NCBI GenBank assembly: GCA_947476745.1
Contig: CANJRG010000009.1
Span: forward strand, 96,447 to 160,446
Source of the DNA: Acidimicrobiia bacterium
Lineage (GTDB): Bacteria; Actinomycetota; Acidimicrobiia; Acidimicrobiales; CAIXPF01
Length of the DNA: 64,000 nt
Reading direction: 5' to 3'
The notes below the pieces were generated by a model, which saw only the letters and a list, made by a program, of their open reading frames with translations, searched no databases and was not told where the DNA came from. Positions 24,768 through 35,513 of the stretch are shown piece after piece. Every line of letters starts with the position of its first letter. Position 1 is the first letter of the stretch. The position numbers and the translations under genes were made by a program.

Positions 24768-26372
24768 TCATTTCTGCACCAGGTAGTCGGGCGAGGACAG
24801 CGTGAAGAGCGCAGCAGTCCACACCCGCCGTTGCCGTGCGGAGGTCTGATTCCTGGTGGGCATGGCGATGGCGACGACGGCGTCGCGGATCATGGCGAGC
24901 GTTGCTGTGCTCAGGGTGTTTCCGGTGAGCAGCAGGTTCATCCGTCCGATGAGGAGGTCGGGGTCGTGGGCGATGGCGATCTCGGCGCTGTAGTCGGCCT
25001 TGAGGTCCCGGGAGATTCCGACCCCCGACGAGATCGCCCCGTAGAGGAAGTTGGCGTAGCCGAGCACGCTCGCCTCGTCGGTGATCTGCAGTTCGGGGGC
25101 GACGAGGCCGGCATCGGCGATCGCTGCGTTCTGCGGGGTGTACCCGGGCCGGTAGAAGTTGAACACCGACGGCGCGTACAACGGCGACTGCCCCAGACCG
25201 GCCAGGCCGACATCGGTCCGGCCGATCCGGAAGCCTCCCGAGCTCGACCGGACGTTGAACGCCCGCATCCAGTTCGCCAGTCGGAGCACCGGCTCGCGTA
25301 CTCGCCCCGTCCGGGTGTCGCCGATGTCCGGTCTGGCCCGCGCTTCGGGATCGAGGAGTACCGCTGCGGCGAGTGCCTGCAGGTCCCCGCGCGCACCGGT
25401 TCCGGTCGACCAGCTACCGGATGCGTACCGGCCGGTGTCGAAGGCGGTCGACACCCGGCTGACGTAGGCCGGTGAAGGATTGCTGGTGACCAGGCGTTGG
25501 ATGAGCTGGCGCCCGATGAACGGCCCGACGTTGGGGTGGGCAGCCAGGGTGTCGAGGGCGACGGCGAGGTCGGCATCGGGGTCGATCTGGCCGGGTGGGA
25601 TGGTGACGCCGAGGAAGTGTTTCTCCAGGACCGAGTGGAACTGTGGGTAGGCCTCCATCGGTCTGACGACCTCGTCGGCCTTGTGGGCGAGGAGGCGTTG
25701 GGTGAATCGGGCCTTGGACTTGTCGGTCCCCGCCCACGAGAACCCGGTGAAGACCCGCGACAGGCCGACGACGTCCTCGGTGCGGTAGGTCTCGATCGGG
25801 TCGCCCGCGATCAGGCGTATCGATCCGTCCGGGTTGAGTTCGTACAGCCCGATCGAGAACAGCTGCATGATCTCTCGGGCGAAGTTCTGGTCGGGTACCT
25901 GGTAACCCTCGGCGTCTTCCTTCTGATTGCCCAGGTGCGAGAGGTACAGCCCCATCATCGGATGGCGGGTGACCCCTTCGAGCAGCGCGCGGTAGGTGCC
26001 GTAGGCCGAGGCGCCGAGAAGGTCCAGGTAACTCGCCACGCCGAGCGGGTAGAAGTTGACGGCCGAGGAGATCATCGAGACCACGAAGATCTGGGAGTAC
26101 GAGAACGCCAGTCGTTGGCGGACTTGGTCCTGACCGGTGGCCGCCTGCCTCCAGAACGAGTTCAGCAGCTCTTCCTGCGGCCGGGACCTGGTCTTGACCA
26201 CGGTCTGATGGATCGGCGACGCCGGCAGGGCGAATTGCTCGTCGAGCCAGGCGCCGTAGCCCAGTTGCCGGAGCCGGTCGATCTCCGCTGCCGTGGGTCC
26301 GAACGTGGCCTGGGACAGGAAGCGCGCGGCCTCGCCGGCGTCGGGATTCGGGTAATCGACGGTACCGCTCAC
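24768..26372 (-). CDS. DUF1800 family protein
   Basis: Protein of 534 aa from this start. The DUF1800 signature is clear: ARFLSQATFGPTAAEIDRL near the N-terminus, YLSHLGNQ and NFAREIMQLFSIGLYELNPDG in the centre, and the heme-motif-free C-terminal part. No convincing signal peptide was found, unlike many relatives. The start is uncertain: GTG 26372 gives a short lead-in to the domain; GTG 26423 and an ATG-equivalent at 26516 are longer in-frame options. It is the first gene of a two-gene operon with DUF1501. Confidence 0.85.
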   Translation of the reverse strand: MSGTVDYPNPDAGEAARFLSQATFGPTAAEIDRLRQLGYGAWLDEQFALPASPIHQTVVKTRSRPQEELLNSFWRQAATGQDQVRQRLAFSYSQIFVVSMISSAVNFYPLGVASYLDLLGASAYGTYRALLEGVTRHPMMGLYLSHLGNQKEDAEGYQVPDQNFAREIMQLFSIGLYELNPDGSIRLIAGDPIETYRTEDVVGLSRVFTGFSWAGTDKSKARFTQRLLAHKADEVVRPMEAYPQFHSVLEKHFLGVTIPPGQIDPDADLAVALDTLAAHPNVGPFIGRQLIQRLVTSNPSPAYVSRVSTAFDTGRYASGSWSTGTGARGDLQALAAAVLLDPEARARPDIGDTRTGRVREPVLRLANWMRAFNVRSSSGGFRIGRTDVGLAGLGQSPLYAPSVFNFYRPGYTPQNAAIADAGLVAPELQITDEASVLGYANFLYGAISSGVGISRDLKADYSAEIAIAHDPDLLIGRMNLLLTGNTLSTATLAMIRDAVVAIAMPTRNQTSARQRRVWTAALFTLSSPDYLVQK

Positions 26373-26587
26373 TCGCCCGCCAGTCAGCTCGCCGCAAGTC
26401 GTCGCGGACAACGACAGGATCACCCACTGTGGCAGATACCACCGACACGGTCCGTGCCGGACGCGAGTGTTCGCCCGGATTGGGGACAAGCATTTCGAAA
26501 CCCGTCCCACGGTCATCCTCTGGCACGGTTGTTGTGCCGGCCTCGGAGGAGCCAGGTGGTCGGCGTGACGTCGGGTTGGTACCGTGA

Positions 26588-26788
26588 TCGCCGCGCGGTG
26601 GCCCGCTGCTCGAGTACTGGGTCACCGGCAAGGAGAAGATGGGTCTCTCCGTGCGGGAGCAGGAACGGGTGATCCTTCCCATGGGCTGTCAGTACCGCAG
26701 CAACTACGTCTGGAAGCGCCACGTGCTGGTGGCCAGGGAGTTCGGGGTCGACGACACCGAGCTCGACGGGCTGCTCGGGGCCGGTTGA
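26588..26788 (+). pseudogene. Remnant of a carboxymuconolactone-decarboxylase-like gene
   Basis: Reading from just after an in-frame TGA (26585-26587), the frame encodes LLEYWVTGKEKMGLSVREQE, then RVILPMGCQYRSNYVWKRHV and LVAREFGVDDTELDGLLGAG before TGA. The pattern of arginine-rich segment, aromatic YVWKRHV and AREFGV resembles the central helices of the CMD/AhpD-like family. There is no start codon for the full length; ATG 26639 would give only 49 aa. The N-terminal half of the domain is absent, so this looks like a 5'-truncated remnant in the 480-bp gap between the DUF1800 gene and the next gene. Confidence 0.6.
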
Positions 26789-26853
26789 TCACCTGGTGGG
26801 AGACCTCGGTGGCCCGAGGGTCTCGCGTGGGCTTCCGCGACCGAGCCGCGGCG

Positions 26854-27201
26854 TCAGGCCGCCGTGGCATCCGCAGCGTGTAGCTGGTCCCAGAACCGTC
26901 GGTGTACCCAGGCATCGAGCGAGCCGAGCTGCAGGCGCGCGTACAGCCGACCCTTCGGCGGGCCGAAACGGTGGTTGCGCGGCAGTTCGAACAGCACGGC
27001 CCGCACCGTGGACAGCTTCACCGCCGTGGTCTGGAACACCACGACGCGTCGGTTCGTGGCTGCGACGATGTAGTTGTAGCCCCCGTCGCCGCCGAAGAGC
27101 TTCCACGGTGCCGATCGCAGCGCCGGGAAGGCAGCCTGTAGTTCCTCGCCGGGTGACAGCCGGGCGGTGACGGCGGCACGGAGGTTCGTCTCGAGCGCCA
27201 T
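26854..27201 (-). CDS. Hypothetical protein, PH-like
   Basis: Protein of 115 aa, not firmly recognised. After an N-terminal helix, YNYIVAATNRRVVVFQTTAV suggests a bacterial PH-like beta fold in which a region reading T-N-R-R-V is typical. It has no signal peptide or membrane helix. It lies just upstream of tRNA-Gly on the same strand. The assignment to a bPH fold is an inference from the motif alone. Confidence 0.6.
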   Translation of the reverse strand: MALETNLRAAVTARLSPGEELQAAFPALRSAPWKLFGGDGGYNYIVAATNRRVVVFQTTAVKLSTVRAVLFELPRNHRFGPPKGRLYARLQLGSLDAWVHRRFWDQLHAADATAA

Positions 27202-27272
27202 GGTCGCCTCGGTGGCATCAGCGGTCCGAGGGGACGAGAGCGGCGGTGCGGCGCACCTTCGTCGGTCCTGTG

Positions 27273-27346
27273 TGGAGCGGGTGACGGGAATCGAACCCGC
27301 ACTGTCAGCTTGGGAAGCTGATGTTCTACCATTGAACTACACCCGC
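27273..27346 (-). tRNA. tRNA-Gly (CCC)
   Basis: The complement folds as a cloverleaf: acceptor GCGGGTG/CACCCGC, D arm with AGTTCAATGGTAGAAC, anticodon stem TCAGC/GCTGA around TTCCCAA (anticodon CCC) and T loop TTCGATT. The 3' CCA is encoded. Confidence 0.95.
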
Positions 27347-27409
27347 AGCGACCGTCGAGCGTAGCGCGTCGCAGGCCCGCTCACCTAGGTCGGGTCCGGG
27401 CGGGTGGCC

Positions 27410-27415
27410 TAACGT
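27410..27415 (+). promoter_or_regulatory. -10 box of dcd (leaderless)
   Basis: TAACGT ends 6 nt before GTG 27422, with no SD. Confidence 0.5.
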
Positions 27416-27421
27416 GGGGCT

Positions 27422-27991
27422 GTGATCCTCTCCGATCGGACGTTGCGGGAAGAGCTCGGCGCCGGGCGCATCGTGATCGACCCCTTGGGTCCCAACGCCA
27501 TCCAACCGTCGTCGGTCGATCTTCGCCTCGACTCGGCGTTCCTGGTGTTCCGCAACTACACGAGGGGACTGATCGACGTCCGCCAGGACCTGACCGACCT
27601 GACCGAGTTGGTCGAGGTCGCCCCGGACGAGCCGTTCATCTTGCATCCCGGCGAGTTCGTGCTGGGTTCGACGCTGGAGCGGGTGGTGGTACCCATCGAT
27701 CTGGTTGCCCGACTCGAGGGCAAGTCCAGCCTGGGTCGGCTCGGGTTGCTCATCCACTCCACCGCAGGCTTCGTCGATGCCGGCTGGGACGGCCAGCTGA
27801 CGCTCGAGCTGTCGAATGTTGCCAGCCTGCCCATCACGCTCTACCCGTCGATGAAGATCGGCCAGATCAGCTTCATCCGGATGACAACCCCGGCGGACAT
27901 CCCTTACGGATCGTCCCAGGTCGGCTCCAAGTACCAGAACCAGCGTGGCCCTCGGCCCAGCCGGTACTGGGAGAACTTCGGCAACGCCTGA
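27422..27991 (+). CDS. dcd: dCTP deaminase
   Basis: Homotrimeric enzyme of 189 aa that deaminates dCTP, supplying dUTP or dUMP for thymidylate synthesis. [21 protein letters not shown] is the usual N-terminus; the catalytic Glu is in [12 protein letters not shown]; the C-terminal [16 protein letters not shown] closes over the nucleotide. The actinobacterial form (as in M. tuberculosis) is bifunctional and makes dUMP directly; the sequence type here is the same, but the activity is not proven. GTG 27422 follows a TAACGT box by 6 nt. Confidence 0.96.
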   Translation: MILSDRTLREELGAGRIVIDPLGPNAIQPSSVDLRLDSAFLVFRNYTRGLIDVRQDLTDLTELVEVAPDEPFILHPGEFVLGSTLERVVVPIDLVARLEGKSSLGRLGLLIHSTAGFVDAGWDGQLTLELSNVASLPITLYPSMKIGQISFIRMTTPADIPYGSSQVGSKYQNQRGPRPSRYWENFGNA

Positions 27992-28073
27992 TTGTCCAGG
28001 CGCAGCCTGACGCGCTCCGTGACGTCTTTCCGGGCATGGTGGACGCCGGTCGGATCCACCGGCTGTCGTCCGC

Positions 28074-28100
28074 GCCGAATGTGCCGAATGTGCCGAATCC
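28074..28100. repeat. Three tandem 9-nt units
   Basis: GCCGAATGT occurs twice in tandem, followed by GCCGAATCC. The CGAAT core resembles the arm of the nearby palindrome. Confidence 0.6.
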
Positions 28101-28131
28101 CCACAATTGTGCCTCTTGACCTGCGGTTCCG

Positions 28132-28159
28132 TTGCGGCGAATCGACGTCGATTCGCCGC
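28132..28159. repeat. Palindromic element, copy 2
   Basis: These 28 nt are identical to 16068-16095; 28134-28159 is a perfect 26-nt palindrome centred on GACGTC. Flanks of the two copies differ, so the element itself, not a larger block, is conserved. Confidence 0.85.
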
Positions 28160-28311
28160 GAGCGCGTCGTTCAGATGTGGCGCCGGCAGCAATTCGCCGG
28201 AAAACGCGGCCCGGTGCCGACTGCGTCGAGTGGTCGCGCGGTGGCCAAAAATGGAACCAGCTGGGGTGACCGTGTCGGTCGCCCCAGCCGGTGTTCGAAC
28301 GATCGGGTCGC

Positions 28312-30615
28312 TCAGTCGCCGAGCAGTTCGGCCTCGGCGTCCGCGACATCCTGGATGAAGGACGGCACCCCGTCGCGAGCGGCTTCACCGCGTTCGATGG
28401 CCTCGAGGAGGTGCATGGAGATGTCGGCGACGCGGACCTCGTGCTCTTCCTTGCCGGCCGCCTTCACCCCGTCGTCCAGCATGATGTAGCAGAACGGGCA
28501 GGCCGTCGCGACCCGGGTCGCCCCGGTGGCGATCAGTTCCTGCGCCCGCTCGTCGTTCACTTTCTTGCCGATGGATTCCTCCATCCACATGCGGGCACCG
28601 CCGGCGCCGCAGCACATGCCGTTGGTGCCGTTGCGGGCTGCTTCGACCACCTGGACCCCGGCCAAGGAGCCGATCACCCGACGGGGCGCCTCGTAGATGT
28701 CGTTGTGGCGGCCGAGGTAGCACGAGTCGTGGTAGACGACCCGTTCGTCGAGCCGGGCTCCGCTGAGGTCCAGCCGGCCGTCGGACACCAGCGACTCGAG
28801 GAACTGGCTGTGGTGCACGACCTCGTAGTTGCCACCGAGCTGCGGGTACTCGTTGCGCATGGTGTTGAAGCAGTGCGGACACTGCGTGATGATTTTGCGC
28901 ACGCCCATTCCGTTGAGGTTGGCCACGTTCTGCTTGGCCAGCATCTGGAACAGGTACTCGTTGCCGGAGCGGCGCGCCGGGTCGCCGGTGCACATCTCCG
29001 ACGGGCCGAGGATGGCGAAGTCGATTCCGGCCCGCCGCAGCAGCTTGGCCGTCGCCTCGGTGACCCGCTTGTTCTTGTCGTCGAACGAGCCGGCGCAGCC
29101 GACCCAGTACAGGTACTCGTGGGCGAAGGGGTCACCGGGATCGACGATCTGGACACCCGGCACCTTGTCGGCCCAGGCACCCCGGTCCGACTGCGACATC
29201 GACCAAGGGTTGCCCGAGTTCTCCATGGCCCGGTAGGCGTTACCCAGCTCGGTGGGGAAGTTCGACTCCATCAGCGACAGGTACCGCCGCATGTCGAGGA
29301 TCTTGTCGAGGATCTCGATGTTGACCGGGCAGATCTCGTCACAGGCCCGGCAGCTGGTGCAGCTCCACAGCTCTTCCGGCGTGATGCGGTCGAACATCCA
29401 GTTCGCCGGGACGGTGATCTCGGAGTTGACCCCGATGGGGGGCGACACCGCAGGGTCGCCGGTGCGGGCCATGACCTCGCCGGTCTTGAGCACGATCTCC
29501 CGGGGATCGAGCGGCTTGCCAGTGGCGTGGGCCGGGCACACGGCGGTGCATCGCCCGCACATGGTGCAGGCGTCGGTGTCCAGCAGCTGCTTCCAGGTGA
29601 AGTCCTCGATGGTGGCGGCGCCGAAATGCTCGAGCTCGGTGGTATCCATGTCGGGAAGAGGCTTCATTGCGCCCTTCGGGCGCTCACGGTCGCGCAGGTA
29701 CATGTTGAGCGGGCTGGTGAAGATGTGCCGCAGCATCGTGGTCGGCAGGATCACCAGGAAGGCCATGAAGCTCGCGGCGTGCACGATCCACCAGGCCTGG
29801 TGCCAGCCCTGCAGCGAGCTCGATCCCTCGACCAGCGTGGCCAGCGGGTAGCCCACGAAGGACCACTGCTCGAACGACGGCATGCCGGACTCGGCGATGC
29901 GGAACATCTCGGTGGCGAAGCCACTCACCCCGATGGCCCCGAACACGGCCAGGATGACCGCATGCTCGGGCTTGGACTTGATCCGGATCCGGTAGGGGCG
30001 GACCCGGCGAGGGCCGTAACGGCGAATCGCCGCCCACACGATGCCGATCAGGAAGCCGAGCCCGGCGAGGTCGCCGACGAAGGCATAGCCCTGGTACACC
30101 CCGCCGTGCAGGAACTTGGCCGACGACGGCAGCTGGTGGTTGATCTCGAGGACCGTGGTGACCGCCAGCAGGATGACGAAGTTGAAGTAGATGAGGCTGT
30201 GCATGATGCCGGCACCCGGCTCACGCAGCAGCGTCTGCATGTACACGCCGGACCGGAAGTCGGCCAGCCGCCGCTTGGCGTTCTTGGGCGTCGTGGCCCG
30301 GTTGTCGGGTCGACCGCGCTCCCAGTTCTTGACCCGGTTGGCGAACATCACCGAGCCATAGGCGATCATTAGCGGCAGCACGGTGTAGAAGACCAGCTTG
30401 AACGGGCTGGGAATGCCCTGGAACACCTCGCGCTGGACGGGCGAGTCGTCGTGGTGTCTGAGGTAGGCCGACCCCAGACCGGACACCGCGGTGACGACGG
30501 CGAAGCCGATCCCGACGGTGAGCACGAGGTGACGGGCTTTGAACCGCGAACCCTTCGGAGGGTTGTTGACCTCGACGTCCTCGGTCTCTTGGCGCTCTTC
30601 GGTCGTGGTGCTCAC
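28312..30615 (-). CDS. EtfD-like membrane Fe-S reductase
   Basis: Protein of 767 aa that probably passes electrons from electron-transfer flavoprotein (acyl-CoA oxidation) to menaquinone. The N-terminal third holds several membrane helices of the nitrate-reductase-gamma type. Two 4Fe-4S motifs follow (CTMCGRCTAVC near residue 349 and CTSCRACDEICP near 414). Two CCG domains follow (first near YWVGCAG at 500 with CPHCFNT; second near YHDSCYLG at 626 with MCCGAGG and CPFCYIM). This order is that of Rv0338c/EtfD of mycobacteria and of HdrD-like proteins. It is convergent with dcd and divergent from a serine hydrolase gene. Confidence 0.9.
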   Translation of the reverse strand: MSTTTEERQETEDVEVNNPPKGSRFKARHLVLTVGIGFAVVTAVSGLGSAYLRHHDDSPVQREVFQGIPSPFKLVFYTVLPLMIAYGSVMFANRVKNWERGRPDNRATTPKNAKRRLADFRSGVYMQTLLREPGAGIMHSLIYFNFVILLAVTTVLEINHQLPSSAKFLHGGVYQGYAFVGDLAGLGFLIGIVWAAIRRYGPRRVRPYRIRIKSKPEHAVILAVFGAIGVSGFATEMFRIAESGMPSFEQWSFVGYPLATLVEGSSSLQGWHQAWWIVHAASFMAFLVILPTTMLRHIFTSPLNMYLRDRERPKGAMKPLPDMDTTELEHFGAATIEDFTWKQLLDTDACTMCGRCTAVCPAHATGKPLDPREIVLKTGEVMARTGDPAVSPPIGVNSEITVPANWMFDRITPEELWSCTSCRACDEICPVNIEILDKILDMRRYLSLMESNFPTELGNAYRAMENSGNPWSMSQSDRGAWADKVPGVQIVDPGDPFAHEYLYWVGCAGSFDDKNKRVTEATAKLLRRAGIDFAILGPSEMCTGDPARRSGNEYLFQMLAKQNVANLNGMGVRKIITQCPHCFNTMRNEYPQLGGNYEVVHHSQFLESLVSDGRLDLSGARLDERVVYHDSCYLGRHNDIYEAPRRVIGSLAGVQVVEAARNGTNGMCCGAGGARMWMEESIGKKVNDERAQELIATGATRVATACPFCYIMLDDGVKAAGKEEHEVRVADISMHLLEAIERGEAARDGVPSFIQDVADAEAELLGD

Positions 30616-30679
30616 AGCCCGAAAGGTAGTCCTCTCGCCCCCTCACGGGCGAGTGGCACGGTCGTGGCAGGCTGGTGGG

Positions 30680-31741
30680 GTGCAGACAGCGGTCCACGCA
30701 GCGGTTGCCGAGCTGATCGCCGAGCAGCAGAAGGCCGGCCAGCATCTCGGCGTGCAGGTGGCCGCTCGCTGGCGCGGACGGCCCGTGGTCGAGGTCGCCG
30801 CTGGCCGGCTCGAGCCCGAAGGCCACCGTCCGGTGGAGCCCGACAGCCTCTTCTGCTGCTTCTCGGTCAGCAAGGCGCTTGCGGCCCGTCGCCTGTGGTC
30901 GCTGGTGGTGGACGGACGCCTCGATCCGTCCCGGCCGGTGGCGTCGTACTGGGAAGGTTTCACCGCCTCAGCCACGGTCGCGCAGCTGTTGTCCCATCAG
31001 GCCGGTCTGCACCGGGTACCTGCCGCGCTCGACGCCGACTTCCTCGCCGACGAGGCAGCCGGCCCGGCATGGATCGTCGCACAGGAGCCGACCTGGGAAC
31101 CCGGCTCGGCGAGCGGCTATCACACCCTCACCTACGGCTGGTTGGTGGGCGGCCTATATAAGGCCGTGACCGGTGATCCACTTCCCCGGGTGCTGGACCA
31201 CGACGTCTACCTGGGCCTACCCGCCGCCGAGGCGCGCCGGGCCGCAACCATCGTGGAACCGTCGACCGCCCGGGGTCTTCGCTGGGTCGACGACGACACC
31301 CATCCCGCCCTGCAGGCCATGCCCCCTGGCTTCGTCCCGGATTGGAACGATCCTCGCCTGCGCGCCGCGTGCCAGCCCGCGTTCAGCGGCTGGGCCTCGG
31401 CGCGGGCACTCGCCGCCCATGTCGATTCGATTGCGCCGGCGGAGTACGAACTCGGCCGGCAGCTCCAGGTCGACGGGCTCGATCGCGTCCTGGAACTACC
31501 GGTTCGCCGCGGCCTCGGGGTTGAGCTGGGCGGTCGCTTCGAGGGCGGAGCGGTCGGGGCGTTGGGCCCGAACGAGCGAGCGTTCGGCCATGGTGGCCAC
31601 GGCGGTCAAGTCGTGGTCCGTGACCCCGAGGCCGAACTCACCATCGCCGTGCTGGTCAACCTGCTGGCCGAACCCGAGCTCGCCGCCGAGCGCACCACCA
31701 CGATTTGCGAGCTGATCCGTGGCCTGTGCGAGGCCTACTGA
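30680..31741 (+). CDS. Beta-lactamase-family serine hydrolase
   Basis: Protein of 353 aa of the class C beta-lactamase/EstB-like esterase family. The nucleophile motif is SVSK (Ser62 and Lys65). The second motif, normally Y-x-N, reads YHT at residues 147-149 and sits in the usual context before LTYGWLVGG. FGHGGHGGQ near the C-terminus corresponds to the H-x-G region. There is no signal peptide, so it is probably cytosolic. GTG 30680 is the likely start, with a CAGGCT -10-like box 6 nt upstream. The substrate is unknown. The stop overlaps the end of the convergent kinase gene by 7 bp. Confidence 0.85.
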   Translation: MQTAVHAAVAELIAEQQKAGQHLGVQVAARWRGRPVVEVAAGRLEPEGHRPVEPDSLFCCFSVSKALAARRLWSLVVDGRLDPSRPVASYWEGFTASATVAQLLSHQAGLHRVPAALDADFLADEAAGPAWIVAQEPTWEPGSASGYHTLTYGWLVGGLYKAVTGDPLPRVLDHDVYLGLPAAEARRAATIVEPSTARGLRWVDDDTHPALQAMPPGFVPDWNDPRLRAACQPAFSGWASARALAAHVDSIAPAEYELGRQLQVDGLDRVLELPVRRGLGVELGGRFEGGAVGALGPNERAFGHGGHGGQVVVRDPEAELTIAVLVNLLAEPELAAERTTTICELIRGLCEAY

Positions 31742-32679
31742 GCGGCGGTGCGGGCGTCGGCGGGAGCGGCGATGCGCAGGGCACGCGGTACGACCTCGAT
31801 GCGGCAGGGCAGTTCACCCCACGCCTCACCGTCGGCCCGTACCGGAACCCGGCCCGCTTCGGCTGATTCCAGGGTGATGGCCTTGGCCCGGTACACCGAG
31901 ACCGCGGGGTGATGGATGTGGGTTCCGCGAAAGACCCGGCCGAAGTGGCGCATCAGGTCGAGCCGGCCTACTGCGTCGATCAGCGTGATGTCGAGCACCC
32001 CGTCGGCAGGGTCGGCGGCGGGGCAGATCCGCATGCCACCCCCGAACAGGGCGGTGTTGCCCACCGCGACCAGGGCGGCACGCACCCGGTGCTCGACCGG
32101 GGCCCCACCGTCGTCGGGTTCGAGGGAAAGGACCAGATCGGTGGGTCGTAGGCGGGGCAGTTCGAGCAGGGTCGCCAAGCTGTAGCGGCTGGCGCCGCGG
32201 GGCCAGGACATGGCCTCGGCCCGCTCGTTGACCGCCGCAGAGAACCCGGTGGTGGCGACCGACAGCGCCCAGGTCTCTCCGCGACGCAGCAGGTCGACGT
32301 TCCGGTCCGGGCCGAGGGCCACCCGGGCTGCCTCGGTCGGTTGTCGCGGTAGGCCGAGGGCGCCGGCGACGTCGTTGCCGGTACCCACCGGGATGATGCC
32401 GAGCACGGTGTCGCTGCCGGCCACCGCCTGCACGACGTGGTGGGCGAGGCCGTCCCCACCGATCACCACGATGCGCGCCGCGCCGCGGTCGACCTCATCG
32501 GCGGCACGGTCGCGCAGTTCCGTCACCGACCGGGGGTCGAGCACACGTGGCACCGCCGTGCGCGCGCTGAAGCGGCTGAGCGCCTCGAGCGCCTCGGTGG
32601 TCCGGCCCGAACTACGGCCCTTGCGGGCCGCCGGGTTGACGAAGACGACGGTGTCGCCGTCGCGCCGGGGTTCGGTCAT
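31735..32679 (-). CDS. Diacylglycerol kinase/LCB5 family lipid kinase
   Basis: Cytosolic lipid kinase of 314 aa. VVFVNPAARKGR is the N-terminal nucleotide-binding part, IVVIGGDGLAHHV carries the GGDG motif, and IIPVGTGNDVAGALG carries the GTGND motif; the C-terminal half is the beta-sandwich with GGGMRICPAADPADG. Actinobacterial relatives phosphorylate diacylglycerol or other lipid alcohols. ATG 32679 lies 16 bp after the gpmA stop; GTG or TTG alternatives upstream would overlap gpmA. Probably co-transcribed with gpmA. Confidence 0.88.
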   Translation of the reverse strand: MTEPRRDGDTVVFVNPAARKGRSSGRTTEALEALSRFSARTAVPRVLDPRSVTELRDRAADEVDRGAARIVVIGGDGLAHHVVQAVAGSDTVLGIIPVGTGNDVAGALGLPRQPTEAARVALGPDRNVDLLRRGETWALSVATTGFSAAVNERAEAMSWPRGASRYSLATLLELPRLRPTDLVLSLEPDDGGAPVEHRVRAALVAVGNTALFGGGMRICPAADPADGVLDITLIDAVGRLDLMRHFGRVFRGTHIHHPAVSVYRAKAITLESAEAGRVPVRADGEAWGELPCRIEVVPRALRIAAPADARTAAQ

Positions 32680-32695
32680 GTCGGCCGGGGCGCTT

Positions 32696-33478
32696 TCAGC
32701 GGCCAGAGGCCTGTGCGGCCACGGCGGCGGCCGCACAGCGGGCTGCTTCGGGGTCGCCGACCACCCGATCGAGGGGATGCTGCACGTCGAGGGGCCGGAG
32801 GTCGTGGTCGAGGCGGTAGAGCAGGGGCACGCCGGTCGGCAGGTTGAGCTCGGGGATCTCCGCCTCGGAGATCTGGTCGAGGTGCTTCACGAGCGCACGT
32901 AGCGAGTTGCCGTGGGCGGCGACGAGCACGGTTCGGCCGACGCGCAGGTCGGGGACGATGGCGTCGAACCAGTAGGGCAGCATCCGGGCCACGACGTCCT
33001 TCAGGCACTCGGTGTCCGGGATGAGATTGGACGGCAGGTCGGCGTAGCGGGGGTCGCGCGTCGGGTTGTAGGTCGAGTCCCTGTCCATCGCTGGCGGCGG
33101 GATGTCATAGGAGCGACGCCAGATGTGGACCTGCTTGTCGCCGTAGCGATCGGCGGTTTCCATCTTGTCCAGCCCGGTGAGACCGCCGTAGTGCCGTTCG
33201 TTCAGTCGCCAGTGCCGACGAACCGGGATCCACAGCCGGCCGAGCTCCTCGAGGGCGAGGTTGGCTGTGCGGATGGCCCGCAGCTGCATGGACGTGTGGA
33301 CGACGTCGGGCAGCAGGTTGGCCTCACGCAGCGCCACGCCGCCGGCGCGGGCCTCCGCCTGCCCCTGTTCGGTGAGGTCGACGTCGACCCAGCCGGTGAA
33401 GAGGTTCTCGAGGTTCCACGTGCTCTGGCCGTGGCGCATCAGGATCAGCGTTGCCGTGGATGCAGCGTTCGAAGACAC
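32696..33478 (-). CDS. gpmA: 2,3-bisphosphoglycerate-dependent phosphoglycerate mutase
   Basis: Glycolytic enzyme of 260 aa interconverting 3- and 2-phosphoglycerate through a phosphohistidine. [10 protein letters not shown] carries the catalytic His16, [15 protein letters not shown] is specific for the cofactor-dependent mutase, and [17 protein letters not shown] carries the second His. GTG 33478 is chosen because a CAGAGT box lies 6 nt upstream; it places about 13 residues before the RHG motif. It is divergent from dnaK across a 193-bp control region. Confidence 0.95.
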   Translation of the reverse strand: MSSNAASTATLILMRHGQSTWNLENLFTGWVDVDLTEQGQAEARAGGVALREANLLPDVVHTSMQLRAIRTANLALEELGRLWIPVRRHWRLNERHYGGLTGLDKMETADRYGDKQVHIWRRSYDIPPPAMDRDSTYNPTRDPRYADLPSNLIPDTECLKDVVARMLPYWFDAIVPDLRVGRTVLVAAHGNSLRALVKHLDQISEAEIPELNLPTGVPLLYRLDHDLRPLDVQHPLDRVVGDPEAARCAAAAVAAQASGR

Positions 33479-33484
33479 CCCGTC

Positions 33485-33490
33485 ACTCTG
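33485..33490 (-). promoter_or_regulatory. -10-like box of gpmA
   Basis: CAGAGT lies 6 nt before the GTG start within CCAGAGTGACGGGGTG, nearly the same sequence as before the SCO1 gene. Confidence 0.4.
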
Positions 33491-33557
33491 GCACCTGACG
33501 CCGGACGTGACCAGCACGACGGGCCGTGCTGCTCCGAGCCGGTTGGCCAGGAATAAA

Positions 33558-33578
33558 CTTGAGTCGATAGGACTTAAG
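33558..33578 (+). promoter_or_regulatory. HAIR operator (HspR-binding inverted repeat)
   Basis: CTTGAGT - 7 nt - ACTTAAG matches the HAIR consensus CTTGAGT-N7-ACTCAAG at 13 of 14 specified positions. It lies 94 bp before dnaK and overlaps a likely promoter (TTGAGT at 33559 and TATCTG at 33584, 19-nt spacing). HspR, encoded at the end of the operon, should repress here with DnaK as co-repressor, as in Streptomyces and mycobacteria. Confidence 0.88.
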
Positions 33579-33671
33579 TTTTCTATCTGTACGGTACTGA
33601 ATCGGGTTGTCACGCCGCTCCGCTGTACCGATAACCTGTCCGAGTCCGTCAAGTTCAGAGGAGAACGTTCG

Positions 33672-35501
<1,830 letters not shown>

Positions 35502-35513
35502 GCGGCCCGATCC

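Larger units (their letters stand above)
27992..28311. other. Convergent intergenic region with repeats
   Basis: This 320-bp stretch lies between the stops of dcd (+) and the EtfD-like gene (-) and contains no credible gene. It holds a 9-nt unit repeated about three times (28074-28100), the second copy of a palindromic element (28132-28159) and a further half-site-like ATTCGCCGG near 28192. A hairpin here could terminate transcription from both sides, but there is no T-run. Confidence 0.6.
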
